Part shown: piece after piece, positions 16,924 to 25,489 of the stretch | How positions within the stretch are numbered: position 1 is the first letter of the stretch | How the letters are laid out: every line of letters begins with the position of its first letter | Source of the DNA: an uncultured Anaerococcus sp. | GTDB taxonomy: Bacteria; Bacillota; Clostridia; Tissierellales; Peptoniphilaceae | Reading direction: 5' to 3' | DNA length: 42,908 nucleotides | Assembly: GCF_937934665.1 (NCBI RefSeq) | Contig: NZ_CALGYW010000102.1 | Location: 1-42,908 of the forward strand | Translations under genes and position numbers: made by a program | Notes under the pieces: model-generated | Databases searched by the model: none | What the model saw: only the letters and a program-made list of their open reading frames with translations | Told to the model about the DNA's origin: nothing

Positions 16924-18009
16924 CTAGTCCTTATATTTTTCCTGGATTTCTTTTATAAGGGACTCATCTTCAAAATAGTCGATACCCATGGCTTTTTTAA
17001 CCTGGTTAATCTTTTTAGCTCCCTTATTTCTAGCATCTTCTGTGCCGCGTCTTAATATTTCAAAAACCTCTGCTATATCTTTTTCATAATGAGCACGTCT
17101 AGCTCTAATTGGTTCAAGTTCTTCTTCTAAGACCTTAATTAAAAACTTCTTGCACTTAACATCTCCAAGCCCTCCCCTTTGGTAGTGGGCTTTTAATTCA
17201 TCGAGGTTTTTATAGTCAGGTAAATATTTTTCAAAGTGACTATCATTTGCAAAGACATCTAGGTAGGTAAAGACAATATTGCCTTCGATCTTGCCAGGAT
17301 CGTCAATATTTATATGGTCTGGATCTGTGTACATGGCCATGACTTTTTTCTTAACTGTTTTTTTATCATCTGCTAGATAAATTGCATTTCCTAAAGATTT
17401 ACTCATCTTAGCTGCCCCATCTATGCCTGGCATACGACGAGCCATTTTTGACTCAGGTAAAACAGCCTTTGGCTCTAGGAAAGTCTCTCCATAGATATTG
17501 TTAAAACTTCTAGCAAGTTCTCTTGCCTGCTCTAACATAGGTTCCTGGTCTTCTCCAACTGGGACAATGTTGGCATCAAAAAGCAAAATATCTGCAGCTT
17601 GGCTTACTGGATAAATTAAAAATCCTGCTGGAAGGCTTGTTTCAAATGACTTTTGCTTTATTTCAGTCTTGACAGTTGGGTTTCTCTCAAGCCTTGAAAG
17701 AGTAACTAGGTTTAGAAAATAAAAGGTAAGTTCAGTAAGCTCTGCCACTTGGGATTGGACAAAGATACTAACCTTTTCTGGATCAATTCCTACACTTAGG
17801 TAGTCAAGAGCTACTTCGATAAGGTTTTCACGAATCTTGCCTGGATTGTCAAAATTATCTGTAAGAGCCTGGCTATCTGCAATCATGACATACATCTTAT
17901 CATAAAAGCCTTCATTTTGCATCTTTACCCTGTTTTTTAGACTACCTACATAATGACCTAGGTGCAGTCTACCTGTTGGCCTATCTCCTGTTAAAATTAT
18001 ATCTCCCAT
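16924..18009 (-). CDS. trpS: Tryptophanyl-tRNA synthetase
   Basis: This class I synthetase charges tRNA-Trp. The 361-residue protein shows GRLHLGHYVGS (the HIGH motif, residues 13-23) and AAKMSKSLGN (KMSKS) near residue 200. It is slightly longer than the usual 330-340 residues. The start follows AAAAAGGAG. The 44-nt gap from prfB is filled mostly by a terminator-like hairpin, so there is no room for a T-box leader or a separate full promoter unless one lies inside prfB. The downstream NSS transporter begins 3 nt after the stop. Confidence 0.96.
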   Translation of the reverse strand: MGDIILTGDRPTGRLHLGHYVGSLKNRVKMQNEGFYDKMYVMIADSQALTDNFDNPGKIRENLIEVALDYLSVGIDPEKVSIFVQSQVAELTELTFYFLNLVTLSRLERNPTVKTEIKQKSFETSLPAGFLIYPVSQAADILLFDANIVPVGEDQEPMLEQARELARSFNNIYGETFLEPKAVLPESKMARRMPGIDGAAKMSKSLGNAIYLADDKKTVKKKVMAMYTDPDHINIDDPGKIEGNIVFTYLDVFANDSHFEKYLPDYKNLDELKAHYQRGGLGDVKCKKFLIKVLEEELEPIRARRAHYEKDIAEVFEILRRGTEDARNKGAKKINQVKKAMGIDYFEDESLIKEIQEKYKD

Positions 18010-18026
18010 AATTTCTCCTTTTTATT

Positions 18027-18051
18027 TAAAAAGGGGAAGCTAAAGCTTCCC
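18027..18051 (-). terminator. Terminator or attenuator between prfB and trpS
   Basis: GGGAAGCT and AGCTTCCC (18034-18041 and 18044-18051) form a perfect 8-bp stem with a 2-nt loop, drawn tighter than ideal. On the minus strand CTTTTT follows. It begins right after the prfB stop and ends about 20 nt before the trpS start. Confidence 0.7.
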
Positions 18052-18053
18052 TA

Positions 18054-19164
18054 TTAATTTTTATTTCCTGCTAGATAAGAATCTATAAAGCCTTGGATGT
18101 CACCATCCATCACTGCTTCTACATTTCCCATCTCATAGTTTGTCCTATGGTCTTTTACCATGGTGTATGGTTGGAAGACGTAAGATCTTATTTGGCTACC
18201 CCAGGCAATTTGAGAATATTTGCCTTGGATATCTTCTATTTTTTCTTTTTTCTCTTCTTCTTTTATCTGAATCAGCTTTGAAATAAGGAGGTTCATAGCA
18301 GTTTCCCTATTTTGTATCTGGCTTCTTTCAGCCTGGCTTGTTGCAACTACTCCTGTTGGTATGTGGGTAATCCTAACTGCAGAGTCAGTCTTATTTACGT
18401 GCTGGCCTCCTGCCCCACTTGCCCTGTAGGTATCAATCCTTAAGTCTGATGGATCTATATCTACTGTTGTATCCTCATCTAATTCAGGGAATATATCTAC
18501 TGAAGAAAAAGAAGTGTGACGTCTTGACTGGCTATCAAAAGGTGAGATCCTTACTAGCCTGTGAACGCCCTTTTCACCCTTTAGATAACCGTAGGCATAG
18601 GGTCCCTTAACATGGAGGGTAACAGATTTAATTCCACCTGCTTCCTCATTGTTTAAGTCCTTTACCTCAACCTTAAAACCTCTATTTTCACAATATCTAG
18701 TATACATCCTAAAGAGCATATCAGCCCAGTCTGTCGCTTCAAGTCCACCTGCACCCGCATTTATAGATAGGTAGGCATTATTTCTGTCATACTCTCCATT
18801 TAGCTGGGTCTTTAGTTTTAGACTTGCTAGGTTTTTCTTTATAGTTTTTAGATTTTTATCTATCTCTTCAAGAGTATCAAGCTCTTCTTCATCGCTTAAT
18901 TCCACAAGGTCTATTAAGTCCTTGTTATCTTCTATGGCCTTTTTTATATCTGTATAGGCTTTATAATCTTCTTTCTTATCAGAAAGAGTTGCCATCACAG
19001 ATGAAGCCTTATCAGAGTCATCCCAAAAATTTGGGGAGATTGACTCTTTTTGAAGGTCGTCTATTTCTTTTTTTAGCCCAGCCGGGTCAAAGACTATCTC
19101 CGACTAGGGCTAAAGTTTCTAAGAGATCTTTGATTTCTTCTTTTAGTTCAAATATTTCTCTCAT
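18054..19164 (-). CDS. prfB: Peptide chain release factor 2, with programmed +1 frameshift
   Basis: RF2 ends translation at TGA and TAA. The gene begins at ATG 19164, one base after the secA stop, and reads 25 codons (MREIFELKEE...VGDSL) to an in-frame TGA at 19087-19089. A +1 shift at CTT TGA C continues into LDPAGLKKEIDDL and the long frame, giving about 369 residues, the normal RF2 length. Key motifs are the recognition tripeptide SPF (in RISPFDSQSRRHTSF) and the catalytic GGQ (in RASGAGGQHVNK). Starting instead at the internal ATG near 18998 would drop the N-terminal domain. This is the classic autoregulatory arrangement: when RF2 is scarce, slow TGA decoding favours the shift. Confidence 0.95.
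19086..19101 (-). promoter_or_regulatory. RF2 programmed frameshift site
   Basis: On the minus strand a CTT codon is followed by TGA and C (19092-19086), the canonical slippery stop context. A Shine-Dalgarno-like GGAG sits at 19098-19101, 5 nt before CTT. In E. coli the stimulator is stronger and 3 nt away. Confidence 0.9.
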
Positions 19165-19165
19165 A

Positions 19166-21895
19166 TTACTTCTTTACATTTGATTTCTTAGCTTCACGTT
19201 CTAGTCTTCTACGTTCCGCCCTGTTTAGGCCTTCGTAGTCTTCTTCATCTGTAGAAGGGCCTTTTATATCTTCGTGGCTTGCTTCTTCAGGAACTAGAAC
19301 TTGTTTTCTTCTGATATTTTGTCTGATTTCTACATTCATCATGTATCTAACAGTATCTTCTTGGATAGCCTTGGTCATTTCTTCATACATATCAAAACCT
19401 TCGTTGGTGTAGGCTCTTACTGGGTCTTCTTGGCCCATTGCCCTAACTCCGATTTCCTTACGCATTTGATCCATGGCATCTATGTGGTCCATCCATTTCT
19501 GATCTATAACTCTTAGAAGGATAACTCTTTCAACTTCCCTCATACTTTCAGGACCGAAAGTTGCTTCCTTATCTTCGTATTTAGCAAGACTTGCTTCTGT
19601 AATATAGTCAACTAGGTTAGCTTGGGTGTAGGAGTTGATATTTTCAAAGTGAAGTTGGGTTACAGGTATACCAAGTCCATTTAGGTAGTTAAGTAGGGCT
19701 GTCATTTCCCAATTTTCTGGCTTAACTTCTGGATTTGTGAAGGTATAAACTGCATCTTTTATAACTTCCTTGATCATATCTACAATTGTTTCCTTCATAT
19801 CCTCGCCCATAAGAACTTCACGTCTTTCGTTGTAGATGATTGTTCTTTGCTTGTTCATGACGTCGTCATATTGAAGGACTCTTTTTCTTGTAGCAAAGTT
19901 ATTTGCTTCTACCCTTGTTTGAGCTTTTTCTATAGATCTTGAAACCATCCTAGATACTATTGGTTCATTTTCGTCAAAGTCTGCCTTTTCAACAAATTTT
20001 GCAACAGCTTCACCACCGTTAAGTCTGATTAGATCATCTTCTAGAGAGATAAAGAATCTTGACTTACCTGGGTCTCCTTGACGTCCTGAACGACCCCTAA
20101 GCTGGTTGTCTATACGTCTTGACTCGTGTCTTTCAGAACCTATGATATATAGACCTCCAGCAGCTATAACTTCTTTTTCTTCTGCCTTAATTTCTGGTCT
20201 AAATTGATCCTTATAGTGTCTAAATTTCTTTCTAACATCGATTATTTCTTGGTTATCTGTAGCTGAGAATGAGTCAACTTCTTCGATTAATTCTTCAGAA
20301 ACTCCCTCTCTTCTAAGTTTTTGCTTAGCCATAAAGTCTACGTTACCACCAAGGGTAATATCTGTACCACGGCCGGCCATGTTTGTTGCAATTGTAACTG
20401 CACCAAGACGACCTGCTTGAGCAACAATTTCTGCTTCTCTTTCGTGGTTTTTAGCATTTAATACTGTATGTTTTATGCCAGCTTTTTTAAGGGCATCTGA
20501 AAGTCTTTCACTCGCCTCAATTGATATAGTACCTACAAGGATTGGTTGACCTGTAGCGTGGACCTTGTTTATTTCATTAATAATAGCGTTAAATTTACCT
20601 CGTTCATTTATATAAACATGGTCATTATCATCTTCTCTTTGTACTGGTCTGTTAGTTGGGATTTCTACAACGTCTAGTTTGTAGATTTCGTCAAACTCGT
20701 CTTCCTCAGTCTTAGCAGTACCGGTCATACCTGATAATTTATCATACATTCTAAAGTAGTTTTGGAAGGTAATTGTAGCAAGTGTTTTACTTTCTGCCTT
20801 AACTTCTACACCTTCTTTAGCCTCTATCGCTTGGTGAAGACCATCTGAGAAGCGACGACCTTGCATGATACGACCTGTAAATTCATCTACGATTTCAACT
20901 TCACCATGGTTTACTACATAGTCAATATCCCTTGTCATTGTAGTATTTGCCTTAAGAGCGTTGTTGATATAGTGAAATAATTCTAGGTTTTCTGTATCAG
21001 ATAAGTTATCTATACCAAAAAATTCTTCAGCCTTTTTTGTTCCCTTTTCTGTAAGATTTGATGATTTTCTCTTCTCATCTACAAGGAAGTCTACATCTTC
21101 TACCTTAAATTCTCTGTCAAATGGGTCAATATCAGCATCTTCGTTAGGATCTAAGATTCTACCTTCAAGAGTTTGGATAAATTCATTTGCCTTTTGGTAG
21201 GTGTCAGTTGATTCATCCCCTTGACCTGAGATTATAAGTGGAGTCCTTGCCTCATCTATTAAGATTGAGTCAACCTCATCTACTATAGAGTAGTTTAAGC
21301 CACGTTGAACCATATCTTCCTTATAGATAACCATGTTATCTCTTAGGTAGTCAAAACCGAATTGGTTATTTGTACCATAAGTAATATCTGCGTTATAGTT
21401 TTCTCTTCTTTCACTATTTGTAAGTCCATAAATAATACAACCTACTGTTAGACCAAGCCAGGTGTGAACTTTTCCCATCCACTCTTGGTCACGCTTGGCT
21501 AGGTAGTCGTTTACTGTTACTATGTGTACTCCCTTGCCAGATAGGGCGTTTAAATAAGAAGGAAGGGTTGCTACAAGAGTTTTACCTTCACCTGTCTTCA
21601 TTTCAGCTATCTGACCATTATGTAGTACAATACCACCTAAAAGTTGCACTGGATAGTGCTTCATGCCTAGTACCCTATCACTTGCTTCTCTAACTACAGC
21701 AAAGGCCTCTACTAAGAGGTCATCAAGGGTTTCACCGTTTTTTAATCTTTCTTTAAATTCTATTGTTTTATGTTGTAAGTCTTCGTCACTTAACTTTTGC
21801 ATATCTTCATCTAGTGCTAAGATCTTATCGACAGTTTTTTTATTTTCTTCGATTTCCTTTTGACTAAATGACTTAAATAAATTAAATAATGCCAA
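19166..21895 (-). CDS. secA: Preprotein translocase ATPase SecA
   Basis: SecA is the ATPase motor that drives preproteins through SecYEG. Visible motifs are GEGKTLVATLPSYLNAL (Walker A region), VDEVDSILIDEARTPL (DEAD-type Walker B), TNMAGRGTDITLGGNV and QLRGRSGRQGDPG in the second motor domain. The C-terminus is short (GLNRAERRRLEREAKK) and lacks the cysteine-rich zinc-binding tail seen in many SecA proteins. I place the start at TTG 21895 (MALFNLFKSFSQKE), about 909 residues: AAGGTG lies 6 nt upstream and this matches the family N-terminus. The alternative GTG at 21919 adds eight untypical residues. prfB follows after one base. Confidence 0.96.
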   Translation of the reverse strand: MALFNLFKSFSQKEIEENKKTVDKILALDEDMQKLSDEDLQHKTIEFKERLKNGETLDDLLVEAFAVVREASDRVLGMKHYPVQLLGGIVLHNGQIAEMKTGEGKTLVATLPSYLNALSGKGVHIVTVNDYLAKRDQEWMGKVHTWLGLTVGCIIYGLTNSERRENYNADITYGTNNQFGFDYLRDNMVIYKEDMVQRGLNYSIVDEVDSILIDEARTPLIISGQGDESTDTYQKANEFIQTLEGRILDPNEDADIDPFDREFKVEDVDFLVDEKRKSSNLTEKGTKKAEEFFGIDNLSDTENLELFHYINNALKANTTMTRDIDYVVNHGEVEIVDEFTGRIMQGRRFSDGLHQAIEAKEGVEVKAESKTLATITFQNYFRMYDKLSGMTGTAKTEEDEFDEIYKLDVVEIPTNRPVQREDDNDHVYINERGKFNAIINEINKVHATGQPILVGTISIEASERLSDALKKAGIKHTVLNAKNHEREAEIVAQAGRLGAVTIATNMAGRGTDITLGGNVDFMAKQKLRREGVSEELIEEVDSFSATDNQEIIDVRKKFRHYKDQFRPEIKAEEKEVIAAGGLYIIGSERHESRRIDNQLRGRSGRQGDPGKSRFFISLEDDLIRLNGGEAVAKFVEKADFDENEPIVSRMVSRSIEKAQTRVEANNFATRKRVLQYDDVMNKQRTIIYNERREVLMGEDMKETIVDMIKEVIKDAVYTFTNPEVKPENWEMTALLNYLNGLGIPVTQLHFENINSYTQANLVDYITEASLAKYEDKEATFGPESMREVERVILLRVIDQKWMDHIDAMDQMRKEIGVRAMGQEDPVRAYTNEGFDMYEEMTKAIQEDTVRYMMNVEIRQNIRRKQVLVPEEASHEDIKGPSTDEEDYEGLNRAERRRLEREAKKSNVKK

Positions 21896-22027
21896 ATTAT
21901 TCACCTTCCAATTCTTCACTTATCCTACCCTTATTATACAAAATTTCAATCAGATATAGTTAATCAAGCCAAACTTGGCAGGTTATTTTTTCCATATAAA
22001 ATTTACTAATAATTTCGTAAAATAAAT

Positions 22028-22042
22028 CGATAATGATTATAA
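22028..22042. promoter_or_regulatory. Fur/PerR-like operator at the secA promoter
   Basis: CGATAATGATTATAA matches the 7-1-7 Fur consensus (TGATAATnATTATCA) and the PerR consensus (TTATAATnATTATAA) equally, at 12 of 14 defined positions each. It lies a few bases downstream of the start point predicted for the secA promoter, where a bound repressor would block transcription. AT-rich DNA yields such matches by chance, so it is tentative. Confidence 0.4.
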
Positions 22043-22052
22043 TCCACTATAC

Positions 22053-22081
22053 ATTATAATAGATTTTATTCCTTAATTCAA
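22053..22081 (-). promoter_or_regulatory. Predicted promoter of secA-prfB
   Basis: On the minus strand TTGAAT (22076-22081) and a perfect TATAAT (22053-22058) are spaced by 17 nt. Transcription would start near 22046, leaving a leader of about 150 nt before secA. The leader contains a GCCAA/TTGGC short palindrome (21968-21979) and an 11-codon open frame (21960-21995) without a ribosome site. I recognise no riboswitch in it. Confidence 0.6.
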
Positions 22082-22113
22082 TCTGTTTTCCTAACTTAAG
22101 GCAAATTTAACAT

Positions 22114-22141
22114 AAAAAAGCCCTAATTTTACTTAGGACTT
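22114..22141 (-). terminator. Terminator of glpX
   Basis: AGTCCTAA and TTAGGGCT (22119-22126 with 22133-22140) pair with one G-T pair around a 6-nt loop. On the minus strand the stem is followed by six T. It starts about 10 nt after the glpX stop. Confidence 0.85.
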
Positions 22142-22150
22142 TTAAGAAAG

Positions 22151-23113
22151 CTATTTTTGATCTAACTTTTGATCTAATTTGTGAACAGAATCTATATAAC
22201 GGATGGTACCACTTGGTAGTCTTAAAAGAAGAGAATGGGTTGATGCCATATTATTATTCATAAAAGAAACTCCCTTTAGAAGAGACCCGTCAGTTATGCC
22301 TGTAGCCGCAAATAATACGTCATCGCCCTTTACCAAGTCCTCTATCTTATAAACCTTGTCAAAGTCAACTCCCATCTTTAGGCATCTTTTAACCTGCTTA
22401 TAATCTGATGGAGCAAAGGTTCCTTGGAAGTCTCCTCCCAAACACTTAAGAGCTGCTGCTGCAATCACCCCTTCTGGAGCACCACCAACACCCATAATTA
22501 GGTCAATCTTGCCATTTGAAATACAGGTTGCGATGGCTGTAAGGATATCTCCGTCTTCTACCATGGAAATTCTCGCTCCTGCTTCTCTTATTTCTTCGAT
22601 TAATTTTTCATGCCTTGGTCTGTGAAGAACAGAAACTGTCACATCACCAACCTTTTTACCAAGGGCCTTGGCTACATTTTCAATATTTTCTTTGACAGGC
22701 TTATTAATATCTATAACTCCCTTAGCCTCTGGTCCTGCAGCTATTTTATTCATATAAACATCAGGTGCATTTAATAAACAACCCTCTGGGGCTACAGCTA
22801 TTACAGAAATAGAATTGCTTGTACCATTAGAAAGAGAAGTTGTGCCGTCAATTGGGTCAACTGCTATATCAACCTGGTTTTCTGCCTTAGGATCACCAAT
22901 TTGCTCTCCTATATAAAGCATAGGTGCCTCGTCGATTTCTCCTTCGCCAATTACAACCTTGCCATTTATGCCAAGATATGAAAACATTGCCCTCATTTGA
23001 TCTACTGCAATATTATCCGAATCATTTTTCTTGCCTTGGCCAAGATATTTTGCTGAACCAAGGGCCGCTGCTTCAGTTACACGACATAAATTGATACCTA
23101 GATCTCTATTCAT
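22151..23113 (-). CDS. glpX: Fructose-1,6-bisphosphatase, class II
   Basis: This enzyme hydrolyses fructose 1,6-bisphosphate to fructose 6-phosphate in gluconeogenesis. The 320-residue protein shows the metal-binding motifs of the lithium-sensitive phosphatase fold: GEGEIDEAP (residues 56-64) and VDPIDGTT (85-92). MGVGGAPEGVIAAAAL is the GlpX signature. The last residues repeat as LDQKLDQK, from a 12-bp direct duplication. It stands alone between its own promoter and terminator, so it is probably monocistronic. Confidence 0.95.
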   Translation of the reverse strand: MNRDLGINLCRVTEAAALGSAKYLGQGKKNDSDNIAVDQMRAMFSYLGINGKVVIGEGEIDEAPMLYIGEQIGDPKAENQVDIAVDPIDGTTSLSNGTSNSISVIAVAPEGCLLNAPDVYMNKIAAGPEAKGVIDINKPVKENIENVAKALGKKVGDVTVSVLHRPRHEKLIEEIREAGARISMVEDGDILTAIATCISNGKIDLIMGVGGAPEGVIAAAALKCLGGDFQGTFAPSDYKQVKRCLKMGVDFDKVYKIEDLVKGDDVLFAATGITDGSLLKGVSFMNNNMASTHSLLLRLPSGTIRYIDSVHKLDQKLDQK

Positions 23114-23157
23114 CTTATCTCCTTATTTATTTTTGAAAACCTTTGTCTGATAAAACC

Positions 23158-23185
23158 ATATTACCGTAAAATATAGTCTTGACAA
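23158..23185 (-). promoter_or_regulatory. Predicted promoter of glpX
   Basis: On the minus strand TTGTCA (23180-23185) and TAATAT (23158-23163) are spaced by 16 nt. The leader of about 40 nt ends in an AAGGAG site just before ATG 23113. Confidence 0.6.
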
Positions 23186-23230
23186 GGCTTTTTATGGGAC
23201 ATTTTCTTCTTAATTTATAGATAAATCCAC

Positions 23231-23256
23231 AAAAAAAGACCCAGTTATCTGGGCCA
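23231..23256 (-). terminator. Terminator of the RluA-type gene operon
   Basis: GACCCAG and CTGGGCC (23238-23244 with 23249-23255) form a 7-bp stem with a 4-nt loop and one G-T pair. Seven T follow on the minus strand, just after the stop of the pseudouridine synthase gene. Confidence 0.9.
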
Positions 23257-23263
23257 AAATTTC

Positions 23264-24157
23264 CTATAAGCCTAGGATATTTTTATATTTTTCGAATTCT
23301 TCTGGTACTTCCTTGTCAAAGACCATTTCCTTCCCTTCCTTATCTGTAAAGGCCAGGTGGGTGCAATGAAGAAGTGGGTGGTCTAGGTTAAATTTGTGTT
23401 TAAAATTTCCATAGACGGGATCTCCCAGAAGTGGGTGATTTAAATCCGTCATGTGGACTCTTATTTGGTGGGTCCTTCCTGTTATGATGTGAACCTTAAC
23501 CAGGCTAAAACCTTCTACTTCGTTTAGGACTTCGTATTCTGAGATTGCCTTTCTTCCAGAAGGGCGTACTGCCATCTTGCGTCTATTGTGAGGGTCCCTG
23601 TCCATAAAATTTTCAATCCTTCCTGACTTCTGGATAAAATTTCCAAAAACTATAGCCAGGTACTCCTTTCTTACCTGTCTGGTTTCAAAAAGCTTTTTTA
23701 GATAACGGTAGGCCTCGTTATTTTTTGCTATAACTATAAGCCCTGTCGTATCCTTATCAAGCCTATGAACTATACCTGTCCTATCTTCCCCACCGATATG
23801 TGATAACCCTTCATAGCCATACTTATACAAAAGGGCATTTACCAAAGTCCCCGTCACAATGGATCCTGCCGGGTGGACTATGAGGTTTTTTTGCTTATTA
23901 ATTATAGCATAGTCATCATTTTCATAGACAATTTCTAGTGGGATGTCTTCTGCTAAGATTTCTGGCACATCAAAAATAGAATCATCTATAAATATCTCAT
24001 CGCCCATCTTTAGCTTAGTCGATGGTTTTACTTTTTTGTCATTAACTTTTATTAAGGAAGACTTGATAAAATCTTTTATCTTTTCCCTTGGTATTTCATC
24101 AAGTTCATCAGATATGTATTTATCAACTCTTATTAGGTCATCTGCTATTAATATCAT
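23264..24157 (-). CDS. RluA/RluD-family RNA pseudouridine synthase
   Basis: The enzyme converts chosen uridines in RNA, probably 23S rRNA, to pseudouridine. The 297-residue protein has an N-terminal S4-type RNA-binding segment (about residues 8-60) and the catalytic HRLDKDTTGL at 131-140 with Asp134. GRTHQIRVHM is the second family motif. RluD-like order and length fit, but the exact uridine cannot be assigned. It is the last gene of a three-gene run after the serine hydrolase (20-nt gap). No ribosome site precedes the ATG. A TATAAT at 24164-24169 ends 6 nt before it, so a leaderless transcript is possible. Confidence 0.93.
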   Translation of the reverse strand: MILIADDLIRVDKYISDELDEIPREKIKDFIKSSLIKVNDKKVKPSTKLKMGDEIFIDDSIFDVPEILAEDIPLEIVYENDDYAIINKQKNLIVHPAGSIVTGTLVNALLYKYGYEGLSHIGGEDRTGIVHRLDKDTTGLIVIAKNNEAYRYLKKLFETRQVRKEYLAIVFGNFIQKSGRIENFMDRDPHNRRKMAVRPSGRKAISEYEVLNEVEGFSLVKVHIITGRTHQIRVHMTDLNHPLLGDPVYGNFKHKFNLDHPLLHCTHLAFTDKEGKEMVFDKEVPEEFEKYKNILGL

Positions 24158-24177
24158 AAGAGTATTATATGAGAAAT

Positions 24178-25485
24178 TTAATTTTCTGCATTTAACCTTG
24201 CAAAATACTTTTGGGTTTGACCCAGGATTTCTTCTGAAGTCTTGATATTTTTAAGAAGACCACTTCTAATATTTAGACTTCTCCTTGGCGAATCAGTTAA
24301 GAGAATTTCTCCAGCCTTTCCTGAAGCCTTATTTTTATAAAAAGCAAGGGCAAGATCCCTATTTATTTCAGAATTTATATCCTTATCTGTATATAAAAGC
24401 CTTACTAGGTTAACTAAAAAATCATCTTCACTAGATATTGATTCTTTAGAAAAGTTTGCCAAGGTTTTTTTAGACTTTTCTAAAATTTCTTCAGACTCTC
24501 CCATCTTTTCTAAAAGATCTGCTCTTATCTCATCTACTACCTCAGAACTAGATTCTAATAAAATTTCTCCTGCATTTACAAAAACTTGGTTGGTAAAAAC
24601 TGCATAGGCAAGTTTTTTCTCTGGAGTATTTAATCTCTCCATAAGTTTTTTATTTTCATTTCTTTCTCTTGCTTCATAAGATTTTTCATATGCTTCATAA
24701 GATCTTACTACATTCTCTCCTAATTTATTTATAAGAAGGATTTGATTGTAGGTATCCATATAGCCATTATTTTCTGTCAAAAGACTTATGATAAAGCCTT
24801 GAGATTTAGTCTTTACAAAGGCCAGGTCGTTTTCAATAGACTCAAGCTCACCTGTTTTATTCATTGTTTCAAGCTTGGGGTTTATATTTTTAAGAAGTTT
24901 ACTTCTTTTCATAGAAGAATTAGAAAGAGACTTAGCCATATCCCTTGCAACCCTGCTATCACTTTTATAAATTTCTAGCATGGCCAAGCTTAAGTCTTTG
25001 GCGTTTGCTGTATTTTCTTTACCCTTAGCAAGCATGAGCCTATTTAGCTTGGTCCTATCTTTCTTGGTAAGGGTCCTTATATAAGAATTTACCTTATCAA
25101 AACCACCAAGAGCTTCAATTAACCTATTAGTTGCTTCATTGTCTGACAAACGAAGGCTTAGGTCCAAATTCTTTCTTATATCTTCTGTATAAGCCATCTC
25201 TCCCTTTTCTACCCTATCTAAAATAGTAAGGCCTATTAGGGGCTTGATGGTAGATGCTGATGGCAACTTATCATCATCTGTATTTGCCATGTAAATATCT
25301 ATATCACTAGGTCCGTAAACTGTTTTTATATTGACCTGGTAAAATAATTTTCCGTCAACAGTATCTTTCACAGCTTGATAAAGTTCGTCTTTTAGGACTT
25401 TTTCATCATCGTTTGCAAAGGAATATCCAACTAGGAAGAGATTTACCAAAGCAAAGGTACAAAAAATCTTAAATATCTTTTTCAT
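24178..25485 (-). CDS. Secreted beta-lactamase-fold serine hydrolase with repeated C-terminus
   Basis: An N-terminal signal peptide (about residues 1-24) precedes a class A beta-lactamase-like domain with all three core motifs: Ser78-Thr-Ile-Lys81, Ser114-Asp-Asn116 and Lys210-Thr-Gly212. The Glu166 motif of true lactamases (ExxLN) reads RTKLN (144-148), so the general base for deacylation is absent. I therefore call it a serine hydrolase or penicillin-recognising protein, not a resistance enzyme. The last 130 residues carry a degenerate repeat starting AGEILL at about 305 and 391, each with a later SEEIL. It begins 4 nt after the gene at 25490 and is cotranscribed with it. It probably acts at the cell wall. 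Confidence 0.85.
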   Translation of the reverse strand: MKKIFKIFCTFALVNLFLVGYSFANDDEKVLKDELYQAVKDTVDGKLFYQVNIKTVYGPSDIDIYMANTDDDKLPSASTIKPLIGLTILDRVEKGEMAYTEDIRKNLDLSLRLSDNEATNRLIEALGGFDKVNSYIRTLTKKDRTKLNRLMLAKGKENTANAKDLSLAMLEIYKSDSRVARDMAKSLSNSSMKRSKLLKNINPKLETMNKTGELESIENDLAFVKTKSQGFIISLLTENNGYMDTYNQILLINKLGENVVRSYEAYEKSYEARERNENKKLMERLNTPEKKLAYAVFTNQVFVNAGEILLESSSEVVDEIRADLLEKMGESEEILEKSKKTLANFSKESISSEDDFLVNLVRLLYTDKDINSEINRDLALAFYKNKASGKAGEILLTDSPRRSLNIRSGLLKNIKTSEEILGQTQKYFARLNAEN

Positions 25486-25489
25486 AATA

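Noticed and set aside
18010..18053. T-box leader for trpS
   Set aside because: The gap is only 44 nt and has no specifier or T-box sequence.
21960..21995. An 11-codon open frame in the secA leader as a SecM-like arrest peptide
   Set aside because: It has no ribosome site and no arrest motif, and its stop lies 65 nt before secA.
22151..22186. LDQKLDQK repeat at the GlpX end as a functional tag
   Set aside because: A 12-bp tandem duplication at the very end of the gene explains it; the core enzyme is normal.
24178..25485. Calling the serine hydrolase an antibiotic-resistance beta-lactamase
   Set aside because: The Glu of the ExxLN motif is missing and the long tail is atypical.
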